Program-made: the position numbers and the translations under genes
Shown here: positions 48,801-50,700 of the stretch, piece by piece
How the letters are laid out: each line of letters starts with the position of its first letter
Position numbering within the stretch: the stretch's first letter is position 1
The notes under the pieces: model-generated
The model's input: the letters and a program-made list of their open reading frames with translations, nothing else
Told to the model about the DNA's origin: nothing
The model's database searches: none
Assembly (NCBI GenBank): GCA_038501625.1
Contig: JAZAYU010000003.1
Span: 1,491,001-1,555,000 of the forward strand
Direction: 5' to 3'
Source of the DNA: Corbicula japonica
Lineage: Eukaryota > Mollusca > Bivalvia > Venerida > Cyrenidae
DNA: 64,000 nucleotides

Positions 48801-50455
48801 GCATTTGTCATAAAAAATGATAAACAAGAAACAATAATATCGAGACTTTTCAAGCCCGAATCGTTTGTTTATCAGCGATCTGTGAAAACTTCTTTCCGTG
48901 AAAAATGTATGTGCTGGTGTAAAAACCAGTATTTACCGTAATGCAAGTTAAAGACGGAGCACGGCGCCCATGATTCCAGATAACTTATATTATGGTCAAA
49001 TTATGGTTTGATTATTAACAGAAATTATATTTTTATTTCGTTAACAAATGTTTTTTCGCGATAATCGTTCGACTGCGTACAAAACAGAAAGGATGAATCA
49101 AAAATGGTATGTGCAGTACCGGCTTGTATAGTGACCCGCGAAAACTAGTGACGAAAATTTAAAAATGTCGTATAATAGTAAAAACTATGCAAAAAGGCCG
49201 CGAAAAAAAGATGCCAAGGGTACTCCAAAACTAAACTCTCTGTGGAACAAAACATCAAATGTTTCAAAAGTTCTTTCCCTGTCAGTTGAAACTTGCCAAG
49301 TTTCTAAGGATCAGATGAAGGCCATTCTACTGTATTAAGTGATATATCTGTAAAGCTGTCAGAACAAACCCTGGAAGAGATTTGTGACATTTCCAGGAAC
49401 ACTAAAGCAAGGCAAATCAAGCTATAGTGCAGATAAATGAATGTTGAAATGTCCCAATTTGGTTTGATTTGTTGATACTTTTTTCCCAAATTTGACTATT
49501 TACCGCGTCAAAAATTCCCAATTTGGACAGGGGCCTTTTTCCCAAAAACCCCTGATAAAGCCCTGGTTCAGGGTGATGATTGTAGTTGGATCTCGTGATA
49601 CAGATCGCACATTTATTAGCTGAAAATGACCGAACTTGGTACTAGATCTCTGTTAAGCCTAGCTCTACTGACATATCCTACTTTCCTATATAGTACGTAT
49701 ATTTCCGTCCCTTCCTATAATCCTGACCCCTTGAATAAACAACAATTAACAAAGGATGCACCGTACAAGTGAGTAATCAAGATATTTTCAAGTTGCAGTT
49801 GTTAAAAAATTGAATTTATTAAGATTGAGCTTAAAAATGATTAGAAAACATATTTAACAAAAAATCACTTATCCAAAAACACACCACATGCTAAAAATAG
49901 CTTTTATTTAGATAATCTTGCAAAACTGATAAAAATATATCAAAATATTTTTTACCCTTGATAACAAGATACAAAATTTTATTTAAAGTCGGTGTTTACA
50001 CAACAAAGCACAACATTAGCTATGAATAGTCATTGACCAACATTGACTTCGATAAGGCCAGAGAACAAAATATTTCAGATTCTCATCCCCACCTGCCCCT
50101 GTCCAAAACCACCCGCCCCAAAAAAATGTATTGGTAAAACAATCGAAACATATTCTGTTCTGTACAGAACGGGTTTTAGACCATCCCGAAATACCTTCTT
50201 GAGGTATTTCGTTAATTTATAAAAAATAAAAATTAAAAAGTGCCCACCCGCCCCTTTTGCTCCCAGTCCCAAAATCCGGATGAGAATCTAATAAAATATT
50301 TTCTCTGGCTTAACATCGTGTTAAATTTTAAGAAAATGCAGTACTTCTTATTTTCTGCAATTATCAAAATAACTACAAACAGATAGATTGGCGAATGTGC
50401 ACTGTCTCTATCTTATACACATTACCTTAGCTTGTTTGATACCTAACGACGCCAT
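1..50455 (-). CDS. MORC3: MORC family CW-type zinc finger ATPase (MORC3/4-like), 20 exons, 3' end outside window
   Basis: Spliced minus-strand gene. Exons, 5' to 3': 50426-50455, 41021-41093, 38288-38420, 35634-35857, 33861-34011, 31844-31983, 30939-31067, 29857-29985, 25570-25667, 24136-24216, 23448-23573, 14634-14717, 13021-13054, 11282-11380, 10158-10209, 8869-8999, 5612-5692, 5282-5413, 3980-4110, 1-572. About 880 residues are in the window. Seen: the GHKL ATPase signatures [11 protein letters not shown] (about residues 32-42), DNGNGM (64-69) and [10 protein letters not shown] (95-104), then GTKIIIYNL, an S5-like region with [10 protein letters not shown], and a CW zinc finger (about 400-440). 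Family knowledge: nuclear, ATP-dependent dimerising clamp; the CW finger reads histone H3K4 methylation; roles in chromatin compaction and silencing. Every junction keeps phase with GT/AG sites except exon 5-6. MORC3 versus MORC4 orthology cannot be settled here. The symbol means '-like'. Confidence 0.93.
2112..2282. mobile_element. Family P MITE, left end truncated
   Basis: Right end GGAAAGGG-TTAA intact, with CCGTCTGATCAGGAT and GGCTGATCTGGATCTACAC arms. The left terminal repeat is missing. Confidence 0.75.
2687..3919. mobile_element. hAT-like MITE, outer element of a nest
   Basis: Terminal repeats GGGATGGGAATGAGTA (left) and TACTCATTCCCATCCC (right) are perfect complements over 16 bp. The interior right part is rich in CGAGTACTCG-type repeats. 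Interrupted at its left end by the 2701-3504 element. The hAT assignment is by the look of the ends only. Confidence 0.72.
2701..3504. mobile_element. TA-flanked DNA transposon, non-autonomous, nested
   Basis: TACCGTATTCCG at the left and CGGAATACGGTA at the right; subterminal motifs GTATACAC/GTGTATAC and ATGTATAACGCGCACC occur at both ends in inverted order. A TA duplication suggests the Tc1/mariner/pogo group. The two short frames inside have no recognisable product. Confidence 0.75.
3980..4110 (-). CDS. MORC3: MORC exon 19
   Basis: 131 nt encoding [20 protein letters not shown] and ending TEQFIVK. Acceptor ATTTCAG, donor GTAAGT; phase 2 end is completed by exon 20. Ser/Gln-rich and probably disordered. 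Confidence 0.72.
4211..4354. mobile_element. Palindromic MITE, family F, inside a P copy
   Basis: 144-bp near-perfect inverted repeat with ends GCCCAAGGTTATAAAAC and GTTTTATAACCTTC and a centre at GGCGACCAGTCGC. It lies between CCAGT and CCAGA, which look like a diverged 5-bp target duplication, and splits a family P MITE (left part AACCAGTGTAGATCCAG). Confidence 0.85.
5282..5413 (-). CDS. MORC3: MORC exon 18
   Basis: 132 nt, 44 codons, phase 0. Encodes [32 protein letters not shown] and ends LNFPEQ. Acceptor CTTCCAG, donor GTACCA. Confidence 0.72.
5612..5692 (-). CDS. MORC3: MORC exon 17
   Basis: 81 nt, phase 0. Encodes [17 protein letters not shown] and ends NMAQFLK. Acceptor GATTCCAG, donor GTAAAT. 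No named domain recognised. Confidence 0.72.
5930..6260. repeat. Diverged tandem repeat, about 130 bp unit
   Basis: Recurring AATAACAAAGTTATGG, GCTGTGACCTTGACC and TTTCTGTGAAATAA blocks; about 2.5 units ending in a GACAGGCTGACTGAC tail. Resembles the array part of the Helentron-like elements, but no end hairpins were found. Confidence 0.5.
6644..7973 (+). mobile_element. Helentron-like (HINE/pearl-type) tandem-repeat element H1
   Basis: Starts with the hairpin AGCTCACCTGTCAC...GTGACAGGGTGAGCT (6644-6675), then a TCCGTCCGTCC tract, then about 8.2 copies of a 145-bp unit (6725-7920; each starts GTCCGCACTCTAG), and ends with hairpin GGGTCCCATGGACCC (7951-7965) followed by TCTTGTT. This is the layout of non-autonomous Helentrons; the name is inferred. 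Frames of 65-88 residues inside are repeat artefacts. Confidence 0.75.
8000..8858. mobile_element. Family P MITE carrying a 51-bp satellite expansion
   Basis: Outer parts match family P (CCTTTTCTCC at the left, GGAAAGGG-TTAA at 8858). Between them the central segment with GGTCATAAATAACC is repeated about 14 times with a 51/52-bp period (8050-8770). 51 is a multiple of three, so the array yields a spurious minus-strand frame with a 17-residue repeat. Confidence 0.85.
8869..8999 (-). CDS. MORC3: MORC exon 16 (predicted helix)
   Basis: 131 nt encoding [20 protein letters not shown], then [10 protein letters not shown] and CHVQDLI; an amphipathic helical stretch, possibly part of the C-terminal coiled coil common in MORCs. 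Acceptor GTTTCAG, donor GTAAGT. Confidence 0.78.
9053..9292. mobile_element. Family P MITE, full length
   Basis: 240 bp from TTAA-CACTTTCC to GGAAAAGG-TTAA, with both inner inverted-repeat arms. One of the better-kept copies, in intron 15, 54 bp upstream of the exon 16 acceptor. Confidence 0.82.
9385..9930. mobile_element. Half copy and split copy of family F-like MITEs
   Basis: 9385-9460 is one arm only (GAGATTTGAGACTGG, TTTTATAATCTTG). 9700-9930 has widely spaced arms GGTCATAAAACTTG and GAACTTTTATAACC with GCTCAAAAC/GTTTTGAGC, a related subfamily. Other single arms: 30385-30440 and 36733-36806. Confidence 0.6.
10158..10209 (-). CDS. MORC3: MORC exon 15
   Basis: 52 nt encoding [17 protein letters not shown]. 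Acceptor TTTTCAG, donor GTAGAT, phase compatible with exons 14 and 16. No domain. Confidence 0.68.
10618..10863. mobile_element. Family P MITE, full length
   Basis: TTAA at the left followed by CGTTTTCC; the right flank has decayed to GTAA. Both inner arms (GATCAACCGGCACATCC and CCAGCTGATCTGGATC) are present. Confidence 0.8.
11282..11380 (-). CDS. MORC3: MORC exon 14
   Basis: 99 nt, phase 0 at both ends. Encodes [20 protein letters not shown] and a short Gly/Asp-containing tail ending DQQ. Acceptor GTATTTAG, donor GTAATC. Acidic linker; no domain recognised. Confidence 0.75.
12158..12382. mobile_element. Family P MITE, nearly full length
   Basis: Left TTAA-CCCTTTCC intact; right end GGAAAGGG is followed by a mutated target site. 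Inner arms are diverged. Confidence 0.78.
12545..12675. mobile_element. Palindromic MITE, family F, diverged
   Basis: Inverted arms GAAATCTCAAGC and GCTTGAGATC around GGTGACCGGTTGCC; right end GATCTTGGGC. Confidence 0.75.
13021..13054 (-). CDS. MORC3: MORC exon 13 (short, lysine-rich)
   Basis: 34 nt encoding [11 protein letters not shown], a lysine/glutamine-rich segment, likely helical or nuclear-localising. Acceptor ATTTCAG, donor GTAAAT. Supported by phase and splice sites rather than by a strong family motif. Confidence 0.75.
13208..13394. mobile_element. TA-flanked MITE with 30-bp terminal repeats
   Basis: 187 bp. Ends TACCGTCATTGT and ACAATGACGGTA, followed inward by AATATAAGCCGCACTT and its complement. 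Typical of the pogo/Tigger-type MITEs. In intron 12. Confidence 0.8.
13572..13973. mobile_element. Family P MITE interrupted by a family F MITE
   Basis: TTAA-CCTTTTACTCC at the left and AAGGG-TTAA at the right. A 145-bp palindromic element (13781-13925) sits inside its right arm between ACTGT and ACTGG. A nested insertion, so family F moved after this P copy landed. Confidence 0.8.
13781..13925. mobile_element. Palindromic MITE, family F, inside a P copy
   Basis: 145 bp, ends GCCCAAGG and CCTTAGGC, flanked by ACTGT/ACTGG. The second case of F inserted into P. Confidence 0.85.
14174..14370. mobile_element. Family P MITE with internal deletion
   Basis: Perfect TTAA flanks with CCTTTTCC and GGAAAGGG ends, 197 bp. 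The left inner arm jumps directly to TTTGGTCAGAAATAACC, removing about 45 bp. Confidence 0.8.
14634..14717 (-). CDS. MORC3: MORC exon 12 (end of CW finger)
   Basis: 84 nt. Encodes RCEIPEEP and YKKTYKQKQ, matching NCEVPEEP and YEKTYKK of MORC3. Acceptor TGTTTCAG, donor GTAAGT; phases match exons 11 and 13 exactly across 8.7 kb of intron, so the gene stays joined despite the insertions. Confidence 0.92.
14777..15780 (+). mobile_element. Mariner relic M1 with internal deletion
   Basis: Left end TACACGAGGGTTGATCCAG; right end has GTATGAACTTCTGG, matching the complement of the left inner repeat. Decayed coding pieces read [27 protein letters not shown] (N-terminal HTH region) and [14 protein letters not shown] (C-terminal end), so the catalytic middle is missing. 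Right boundary blurred by a GT microsatellite. Confidence 0.72.
15783..15821. repeat. (GT)n microsatellite
   Basis: About 18 GT units with one GC interruption, just left of the gypsy insertion. Confidence 0.95.
16028..19426 (+). CDS. Gag-Pol of Gmr1-like gypsy: SCAN-like Gag, protease, integrase, reverse transcriptase
   Basis: The open frame extends back to 15914 without a Met and there encodes a SCAN-like Gag region ([14 protein letters not shown]...). From the Met: CCHC knuckle [14 protein letters not shown] (residues 96-109), protease DTG (195), integrase H2C2 ([15 protein letters not shown]), integrase D467, D527, E563 with DD35E spacing, GPY-like end [10 protein letters not shown], then reverse transcriptase with [12 protein letters not shown] (D916), [12 protein letters not shown] and YVDD (976-979). 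Integrase before RT is the reverse of ordinary gypsy elements and is known from the Gmr1 group. The frame ends in an unrelated tail because of a one-base offset near 19400, before RNase H. Confidence 0.93.
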   Translation: MAEIEDTYKALSDLLIREQFIQSCSQDLALFIKERMPRSVEDVTRLAEQYIEAHGGSITCNRSSKASHTPNKAAKPNDQNKETTQKSSTSNSRPTCFNCNKVGHLARDCRFRDVSKGTQKTGKNDEGRANDKKVSALCMRASINENIENGQLKLANGESMPVITGACTIEMLEGERNLDIRTGYVGDREVRVLRDTGCELAAVRRELVRDDQLSGKQIVMITIDGQAKTVPTAKVSINTPYYQREIEVMVPKSLICDLVLGNIPGVLDKPDPNWTKHQETNTSILESKVAAVMTRAQAKKAEQPISALNVPTPSCSSEINGDSLKHAQKEDTSLNKLWSHASNNKEMMTKGGHKYRYEDRKGVLYRIFEQKRGSNIVETIQIVVPSTFRKRVMELAHESIVGGHLSAKKTEDRIMTSFYWPGITSDVTRFCRSCDICQKTIPKGRVTKVPLGQMPIIDVPFHRVAVDLIGPITPVSERGNRYILTVVDYATRYPEAVALPRIETERVAEALLDILARVGFPTEMLSDRGSQFTSDMMCEVNRLVSVKQLFTTPYNPKCNGLCERMNGVLKSMLKKMCQERPKDWDRYLSAVLFAYREVPQASTGFSPFELLYGRTVRGPMQALKELWTEQETPEARNTYEFVLDLKQRLEETCKVARESLKESQQTYKHHYDKSSRPRTLKVGDKVLVLLPTSNNKMMLQWKGPYEVVEVINKMDYRVKVENRIATYHINLLKRYEERTDVVSATVAIIEPESDDHLGAVDDENLLQLPNVTAGETYKDVQINTELSLEQKNQVLELLKGFSDIFTEQPGCTTLAEHRVELTSTAPVRVKQYPIPYAKRKDVEVEVQAMLEAKITEPATSEYNSPIVMVRKKDGSNRFCIDFRKLNAVTKFDTEPMGNVDDIIAKLTADKYFTKVDLAKGYWQIPVAEDCRQYTAFTTESGTYQFRKMPFGMVNSGATFNRMMRRLLAGCHNTDNYVDDVLGHTVSWDQHLEMLRELLTRIRSAGLTVKPSKCLLGFSNIGFTGHMVGNGILQMEEEKLEKIRLAEVPTTKRQVRAFLGLASYYRRFIPSFAETAAPLTDLTKKGQPNKVNWGMAQDKAFKSLKDQLTRAPILRLPDFERSFILSVMLRRMA
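19405..19752 (+). pseudogene. RNase H domain of the gypsy element, out of frame
   Basis: Continues Pol in another frame, starting at [13 protein letters not shown] and including [27 protein letters not shown] and the end FLADYLSRQ. The catalytic Asp, Glu and Asp are visible. It is separated from RT by a one-base offset near 19400-19405, so it would be made only by frameshifting. A fresh mutation is likelier than a programmed site, since I see no obvious slippery sequence. Confidence 0.85.
20856..22709 (+). CDS. Pogo/Tigger-type DDE transposase with pipsqueak HTH and PHD-like C-terminus
   Basis: Intact frame; first Met at 20937 gives 590 residues, but the pipsqueak helix-turn-helix starts upstream ([16 protein letters not shown]...[15 protein letters not shown]), directly after a good acceptor TTGTTTTAG at 20855. 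A 5' exon is therefore expected and not found. From the Met: CENPB-type second HTH about 35-115; DDE_1 catalytic Asp149 (FNVDETG), Asp258 (MYDGATSH) and Asp294 ([10 protein letters not shown]), spacing DD35D; repeats of P/S-Q-K ([13 protein letters not shown]) 455-505; C-terminal cysteine/histidine cluster CCVCKRF...[15 protein letters not shown]...CPCH (528-584), PHD-like. Could be a mobile pogo transposase or a domesticated nested gene; no terminal repeats were found. An AATAAA overlaps the stop, and a second lies at about 22871. Confidence 0.88.
   Translation, partial: LHPRKKSSYRNYQPESLHEAYKAWKGGMSVYKAAKLYGIPEQTLRDRARGLIKADVTKSGPAALLSEEEEQAFCDHVTKIALFGYGYSYLELRVLATDTAIFSGKLNKNAKLLSEMWLVRFLKRHPSLKGLKPRGLSLVRAKAVSPEIVKNYYEELDIVLKKYDLHGKAHRIFNVDETGITQEHKPPNIVGPKGMTIPAITSPKSSTTTVIACCSASGQSIPPYFVFKGKRFTDDLLNGAVPGTGVCMSEKGWSNSEVFHKYITEHLSKHIPGGLGNEYTLIMYDGATSHFSSSLIQWALQSKVVLMVLPAHSSHLLQPLDVGIFKPFKSAYNRACQEFLRQNVSRQITRYDICELACKAYVKALTPSNIINSFRKTGIVPFNKQAIASECFMPNEITTEKQSQSEQPESQPNECLQTSVASFLVNKIPRFVPPLKRKLTSKIQTSGKEITDSQLAETLIELSNKKADKVSKKIKKFATPFKAVSPCEPGTSGSQKPLESVPSVQRQPKSGPSGFQKHPEPGPSGVQKPRQTDTSSTGSSDESDHEDNHPDSEKCCVCKRFYVNKTNNDMILSIITWGQCDFEGCAHWVHLKFCTKVRVLRRHDSFICPCHSANSEE
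23448..23573 (-). CDS. MORC3: MORC exon 11 (CW-type zinc finger)
   Basis: 126 nt. Encodes [25 protein letters not shown] and NNPDAMY. Three of the four zinc cysteines are here; the fourth (NRC) is at the start of exon 12. The first Trp belongs to the aromatic cage that binds methylated H3K4 in this family. The 8.7-kb intron 11, full of transposons, follows. Confidence 0.96.
23634..23755. mobile_element. Palindromic MITE, family F
   Basis: Arms CAGTCTCAAATCTCAAGC and GAGATTTGAGACTGG, centre partly deleted. In intron 10, about 60 bp upstream of the CW exon acceptor. Confidence 0.75.
23997..24124. mobile_element. Palindromic MITE, family F
   Basis: Ends CCCAAGATCATAAAAG and TTTAATGATCTTGGGC; arms share CTCAAATCTCAAGCATC. 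It ends 11 bp before the exon 10 donor at 24135, so it abuts coding sequence. Confidence 0.78.
24136..24216 (-). CDS. MORC3: MORC exon 10
   Basis: 81 nt. Encodes an alanine-rich helix and [10 protein letters not shown], matching ALGEKLNDYW of MORC3, which lies just before the CW finger. Acceptor TTTACAG, donor GTAAGT. Confidence 0.92.
24660..25560. other. Intron 9 sequence, mostly unassigned
   Basis: Apart from a family P copy (24808-25045) I see two related blocks, CAGTTGCAAATGCTGCTATT (24784) and CGTTGCAAATGCTGCTATT (25207), a diverged direct repeat about 420 bp apart. No coding signal. Confidence 0.5.
25570..25667 (-). CDS. MORC3: MORC exon 9
   Basis: 98 nt. Encodes [25 protein letters not shown], matching GVGVVGIIE and [15 protein letters not shown] of MORC3. 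Acceptor TTATTCAG, donor GTAAGA. Confidence 0.94.
25698..25937. mobile_element. Family P MITE, full length
   Basis: CCCTTCCTTCC left end, GAAAAGGG-TTAA right end, both arms present. In intron 8, 31 bp upstream of the exon 9 acceptor. Confidence 0.78.
26768..27840. repeat. (TGG/TTG)n simple repeat, about 1.07 kb
   Basis: Almost only G and T on the plus strand in triplets, with few interruptions, so long frames are open on both strands (414 residues of Val/Gly/Leu or 420 of Asn/Thr/His). No start context, domain or conservation argument supports translation; these are repeat artefacts. Confidence 0.95.
27841..27906. repeat. Pentanucleotide (GGTAC/GGTAT)n
   Basis: About 13 units of GTACG turning into GTATG, directly beside the TGG/TTG repeat. 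Confidence 0.93.
29445..29640. mobile_element. Palindromic MITE
   Basis: Arms GTATCGTGCATGAGAC / CATGCATGATAC and CACCTCGGGTGAACTG / CAGTTAACCCTCGGTG around a GC-rich centre GGGAACTCGG...CGTTCCCG. In intron 8. Confidence 0.7.
29857..29985 (-). CDS. MORC3: MORC exon 8 (S5-like domain)
   Basis: 129 nt, 43 codons. Encodes [31 protein letters not shown], the MORC block with the [13 protein letters not shown] signature. Acceptor GTAAAG, a weak tract chosen by phase; donor GTAGGC. The 4.2-kb intron 8 follows. Confidence 0.92.
30939..31067 (-). CDS. MORC3: MORC exon 7 (S5-like domain)
   Basis: 129 nt, phase 0 at both ends. Encodes [20 protein letters not shown] and a DVYKPKES end, close to [20 protein letters not shown] in MORC3. 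Acceptor TTTTCAG, donor GTATCC. Confidence 0.94.
31130..31400. repeat. Dispersed repeat beginning GAGGCATATAGAATTGCACTCGTCCG
   Basis: Contains GTTGCATATAGA-type text close to that in each arm of the 51150-52524 element (AGGCATATAGAGTTGCACTC, 51403 and 52256), followed by TCCGTACATATGTATGTC. Apparently a mobile family shared by intron 6 and the upstream region. Confidence 0.5.
31460..31715. repeat. Dispersed repeat, copy 1 of 2
   Basis: Shares TCTCCTGCATCA, GATGACACCAAGCC/AATGACCAAAACC-type and AGAATCTGCATC blocks with 36045-36285. About 250 bp, same orientation, no ends defined. Confidence 0.6.
31844..31983 (-). CDS. MORC3: MORC exon 6 (start of S5-like domain)
   Basis: Encodes [15 protein letters not shown] and VPEYRRSLR, matching the segment after the ATPase core in MORC3/4. 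Donor GTAAGAG. With the visible acceptor TTTCAG the exon starts AG|AAT, one base out of phase with exon 5, although length against MORC4 suggests no residues are missing. The junction needs checking. Confidence 0.82.
32975..33377. mobile_element. Family P MITE interrupted by a CAGGGG-ended MITE
   Basis: Left arm TTTCCTCCATATA is split from the rest by 160 bp (32993-33152) and resumes as ATATATATGCATTTTTACGC. The right end reaches AGG-TTAA. Diverged copy. Confidence 0.7.
32993..33152. mobile_element. Small hAT-like MITE inside a P copy
   Basis: 160 bp with ends CAGGGGTTCC and GGAACCCCTG, perfect complements; ATATA on both sides at the junction. Splits a family P MITE. Confidence 0.75.
33412..33700. 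repeat. Dispersed repeat, one of an inverted pair
   Basis: Matches 62815-63090 in opposite orientation: CTTCGCAGAGTTATCGTTCC here, GGAACGACAACTCTGCAAAG there, plus TGACAAATG/CATTTGTTA and CATAAATTATGAATTTGAAA-type blocks. Confidence 0.7.
33861..34011 (-). CDS. MORC3: MORC exon 5 (end of ATPase domain)
   Basis: 151 nt from acceptor ACATAGCAG. Encodes a basic stretch, [11 protein letters not shown], an acidic helix and [10 protein letters not shown], matching the GTRIIIWNLR strand of MORC3. Donor GTGAAC leaves phase 2 (AAA AG). Confidence 0.9.
34125..34330. mobile_element. Truncated CAGGGCTTT-type element
   Basis: Begins CAGGGCTTTTTTTTCATTC, like the left end of the 48670-49565 element. The right end is not found. 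Within intron 4. Confidence 0.4.
34438..34532. repeat. Minisatellite, about 27-bp unit
   Basis: Three to four copies of GACAGATACAGGTGCAGATG with a short linker; flanking diverged units extend to about 34620. Intron 4. Confidence 0.85.
34639..34790. mobile_element. Palindromic foldback MITE
   Basis: Arms TCGGCGAAGATCAAGGTATC and GATACTGTGATCTTCGCC, inner arms TGATGCTTTCCA / TGGAAAGCATTGC. About 150 bp. Intron 4. Confidence 0.75.
35634..35857 (-). CDS. MORC3: MORC exon 4 (ATPase G2 loop)
   Basis: 224 nt from acceptor TCTGCAG. Encodes FGFSEK, the glycine-rich [15 protein letters not shown] lid and FLSQTY...VIVPIV, all typical of MORC ATPases. I chose donor GTATCC at 35633 over the stronger-looking GTAAGC just downstream because only the former keeps exon 5 open. 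Confidence 0.9.
36045..36285. repeat. Dispersed repeat, copy 2 of 2
   Basis: Pairs with 31460-31715 (TCTCCTGCATCA, AAGAATCTGCATC). The edge CAGGGGTCATCTGACCCCTG at 35961-35981 is a perfect palindrome close by. Confidence 0.55.
36398..36526. mobile_element. Family P MITE, internally deleted to 129 bp
   Basis: TTAA at both ends with CTTTTTCC and GGAAAGGG. The central stem is missing, so the left arm runs straight into GTGCCGGCTGATCTCG. Confidence 0.78.
36900..37262 (-). repeat. tRNA-derived SINE, tandem dimer
   Basis: Two tRNA-like heads on the minus strand: 37165-37255 (GGTAGCTCAGTTGGTAGAGC as A box, GGTCGAATCC as B box) and 36940-37015 (GGTAGCTCAATTGATAGAGC, GATTCAAATCC). Each is followed by TTTCT/CCAACCCAAAT and a short tail. 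The anticodon arms do not pair well, so these are SINE heads and not working tRNAs. Confidence 0.8.
37265..37850. repeat. Diverged tandem array, array-like intron sequence
   Basis: Recurring CAATAACTC(T)GGAAT/ATTCC, GGCAATAACTC and TGACCAAG blocks at about 150-bp spacing, like the arrays of the Helentron-like elements but without recognised ends. Confidence 0.45.
37855..38092. mobile_element. Family P MITE, full length
   Basis: TTAA-CCCTTTCC left end; right end GGAAAAGGG with a decayed target. Well-matched inner arms. In intron 3, 195 bp downstream of the exon 3 donor on the plus-strand scale. Confidence 0.82.
38288..38420 (-). CDS. MORC3: MORC exon 3 (ATPase N-box and G1 motif)
   Basis: 133 nt. 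Carries [16 protein letters not shown], with the Mg/ATP-binding Asn, and the DNGNGM loop that contacts ATP, then KLHKML. Acceptor CCCTTCAG, donor GTATATA; the serine codon is split AG|C into exon 4. Confidence 0.95.
38720..40995 (-). mobile_element. Helentron-like element H2
   Basis: Left end ACAAGAGGGCCATCAAGGCCCT is the complement of a hairpin-CTCTTGT terminus like that of H1; right end is the hairpin AGCTCACCTTGTCAC...GTGACAGGTGCGCT (40964-40995) with a nearby GGACGGACG tract, also as in H1. The core is roughly ten copies of a 160-167-bp unit (CCAAATATCTAAGCTCTAGG). A family P MITE (38796-39037) has inserted into it. It ends 25 bp from the MORC exon 2 donor. Confidence 0.75.
38796..39037. 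mobile_element. Reference copy of piggyBac-type foldback MITE (family P)
   Basis: 242 bp counted with its TTAA flanks. TTAA-CCCTTTCC at the left and GGAAAGGG-TTAA at the right match piggyBac ends. Each half is itself an inverted repeat built on GATCCAGATCAGCCGGCAC and its complement, so the element can fold into two stems. It lies inside a Helentron-like tandem array. Other copies too diverged to list singly: 2458-2650, 4185-4515 (split), 4650-4862, 5107-5222, 9297-9376, 9490-9575, 10001-10116, 11068-11228, 11428-11492, 11752-11820, 14395-14530, 24808-25045, 30672-30870, 32690-32880, 42345-42425. No transposase in the window. Confidence 0.85.
41021..41093 (-). CDS. MORC3: MORC exon 2 (ATPase N-terminus)
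   Basis: Acceptor CTTTCAG, donor GTATG, 73 nt. Encodes [17 protein letters not shown] through AELI; the D of the ELIDN box is split across the junction. This is the start of the GHKL ATP-binding fold. The donor lies only about 25 nt from the hairpin end of a Helentron-like element. Confidence 0.93.
41809..44479. mobile_element. 2.67-kb DNA transposon with TAATGCATTA subterminal repeats
   Basis: Ends CAGACTTGGGGCGAAT and ATTCGCCCCATGTCTG, flanked by GTAT on both sides. Both subterminal regions repeat TAATGCTAATTTAATGCATT several times (41830-41990, 44325-44455). The AT-rich interior shows no transposase and only short frames. Superfamily not assigned. Intron 1. The P fragment 42345-42425 lies within it. 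Confidence 0.72.
45539..46559 (+). mobile_element. Mariner relic M2
   Basis: Flanked by TA, ends CGAGGGTTGTCC...AATCGTAGACTAT and its complement, about 28-bp terminal repeats, 1.02 kb. A decayed transposase piece reads [12 protein letters not shown] at 46124-46160, the mariner HxPYSPDLAP motif with the usual Asp shifted. Other parts carry stops. Confidence 0.85.
46723..48423. mobile_element. 1.70-kb non-autonomous DNA transposon
   Basis: Ends GGCCATCCTTA and TAAGGATGGCC, followed inward by TTTGTTTGTGGTTGCGCGACC and its near-complement (about 31-48 bp imperfect repeat). No transposase frame inside; a short (ATT)n at 47818-47842. Intron 1. Confidence 0.8.
48670..49565 (+). mobile_element. hAT-like element with truncated ORF
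   Basis: 896 bp, ends CAGGGCTTT and AAAGCCCTG, flanked by GTTCAG on both sides (48664-48669, 49566-49571). A 57-residue frame at 49165-49338 starts [19 protein letters not shown] and ends [12 protein letters not shown]; the lysine-rich start resembles the N-terminus of hAT/KIAA1586-like transposases, so this may be an internally deleted copy. hAT normally gives 8 bp, not 6. Confidence 0.7.
49165..49338 (+). pseudogene. 57-residue remnant of a possible hAT transposase N-terminus
   Basis: Short basic frame ([22 protein letters not shown]) inside the 48670-49565 element. No catalytic domain. The assignment is an impression from composition and element type; it may be chance. Confidence 0.35.
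50053..50312. mobile_element. MITE family V, copy 1
   Basis: Terminal inverted repeats GGCCAGAGAA...AGATTCTCATCC and GGATGAGAATCT...TTCTCTGGC, with an inner palindrome GAAATACCTTC / GAGGTATTTC. About 110 bp downstream of MORC exon 1. Opposite orientation to copy 2. Confidence 0.82.
50426..50455 (-). CDS. MORC3: MORC exon 1 (start codon, 10 residues)
   Basis: Reads [10 protein letters not shown] then a GTAAT donor, ending in phase 0. The next exon starts with [17 protein letters not shown], the strongly conserved N-terminus of MORC proteins, so this short leader is the expected length. The start codon lies in AAATATGGCGTC, which resembles a YY1 site. The 9.3-kb intron 1 follows. Confidence 0.8.
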
Positions 50456-50700
50456 ATTTGTTTGGGTAAGATAAAAACCGGATGCTAAGGAATTAGACTC
50501 TTTCTCCGTCGTTATCAGTTCAGACATGCGCAGTGAAACAGTCAAAAGGAATTAGGACACTTTCTCCCGTTTTCAGAAAATAAACGACTGCAAGGGTATC
50601 ATCTCGGCGATCTCCGGCAAGCTTCGTACGTAGAATCACCGTACTACTAGAGGCCGCTGATTGGGGTAGTCTCAATAATTCGAAAAATATAAGATAGTTG
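50456..50700 (-). promoter_or_regulatory. Putative MORC promoter and 5' leader
   Basis: Sequence just upstream of the start codon. It has no TATA box but contains CATGCGCAG (50524-50532), resembling half an NRF1 site. The start codon itself sits in a YY1-like AAATATGGCGTC. Two GGAATTAG...ACTC/CACTTTCTCC segments (50487-50505 and 50548-50567) repeat each other. The transcription start cannot be placed. Confidence 0.4.
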
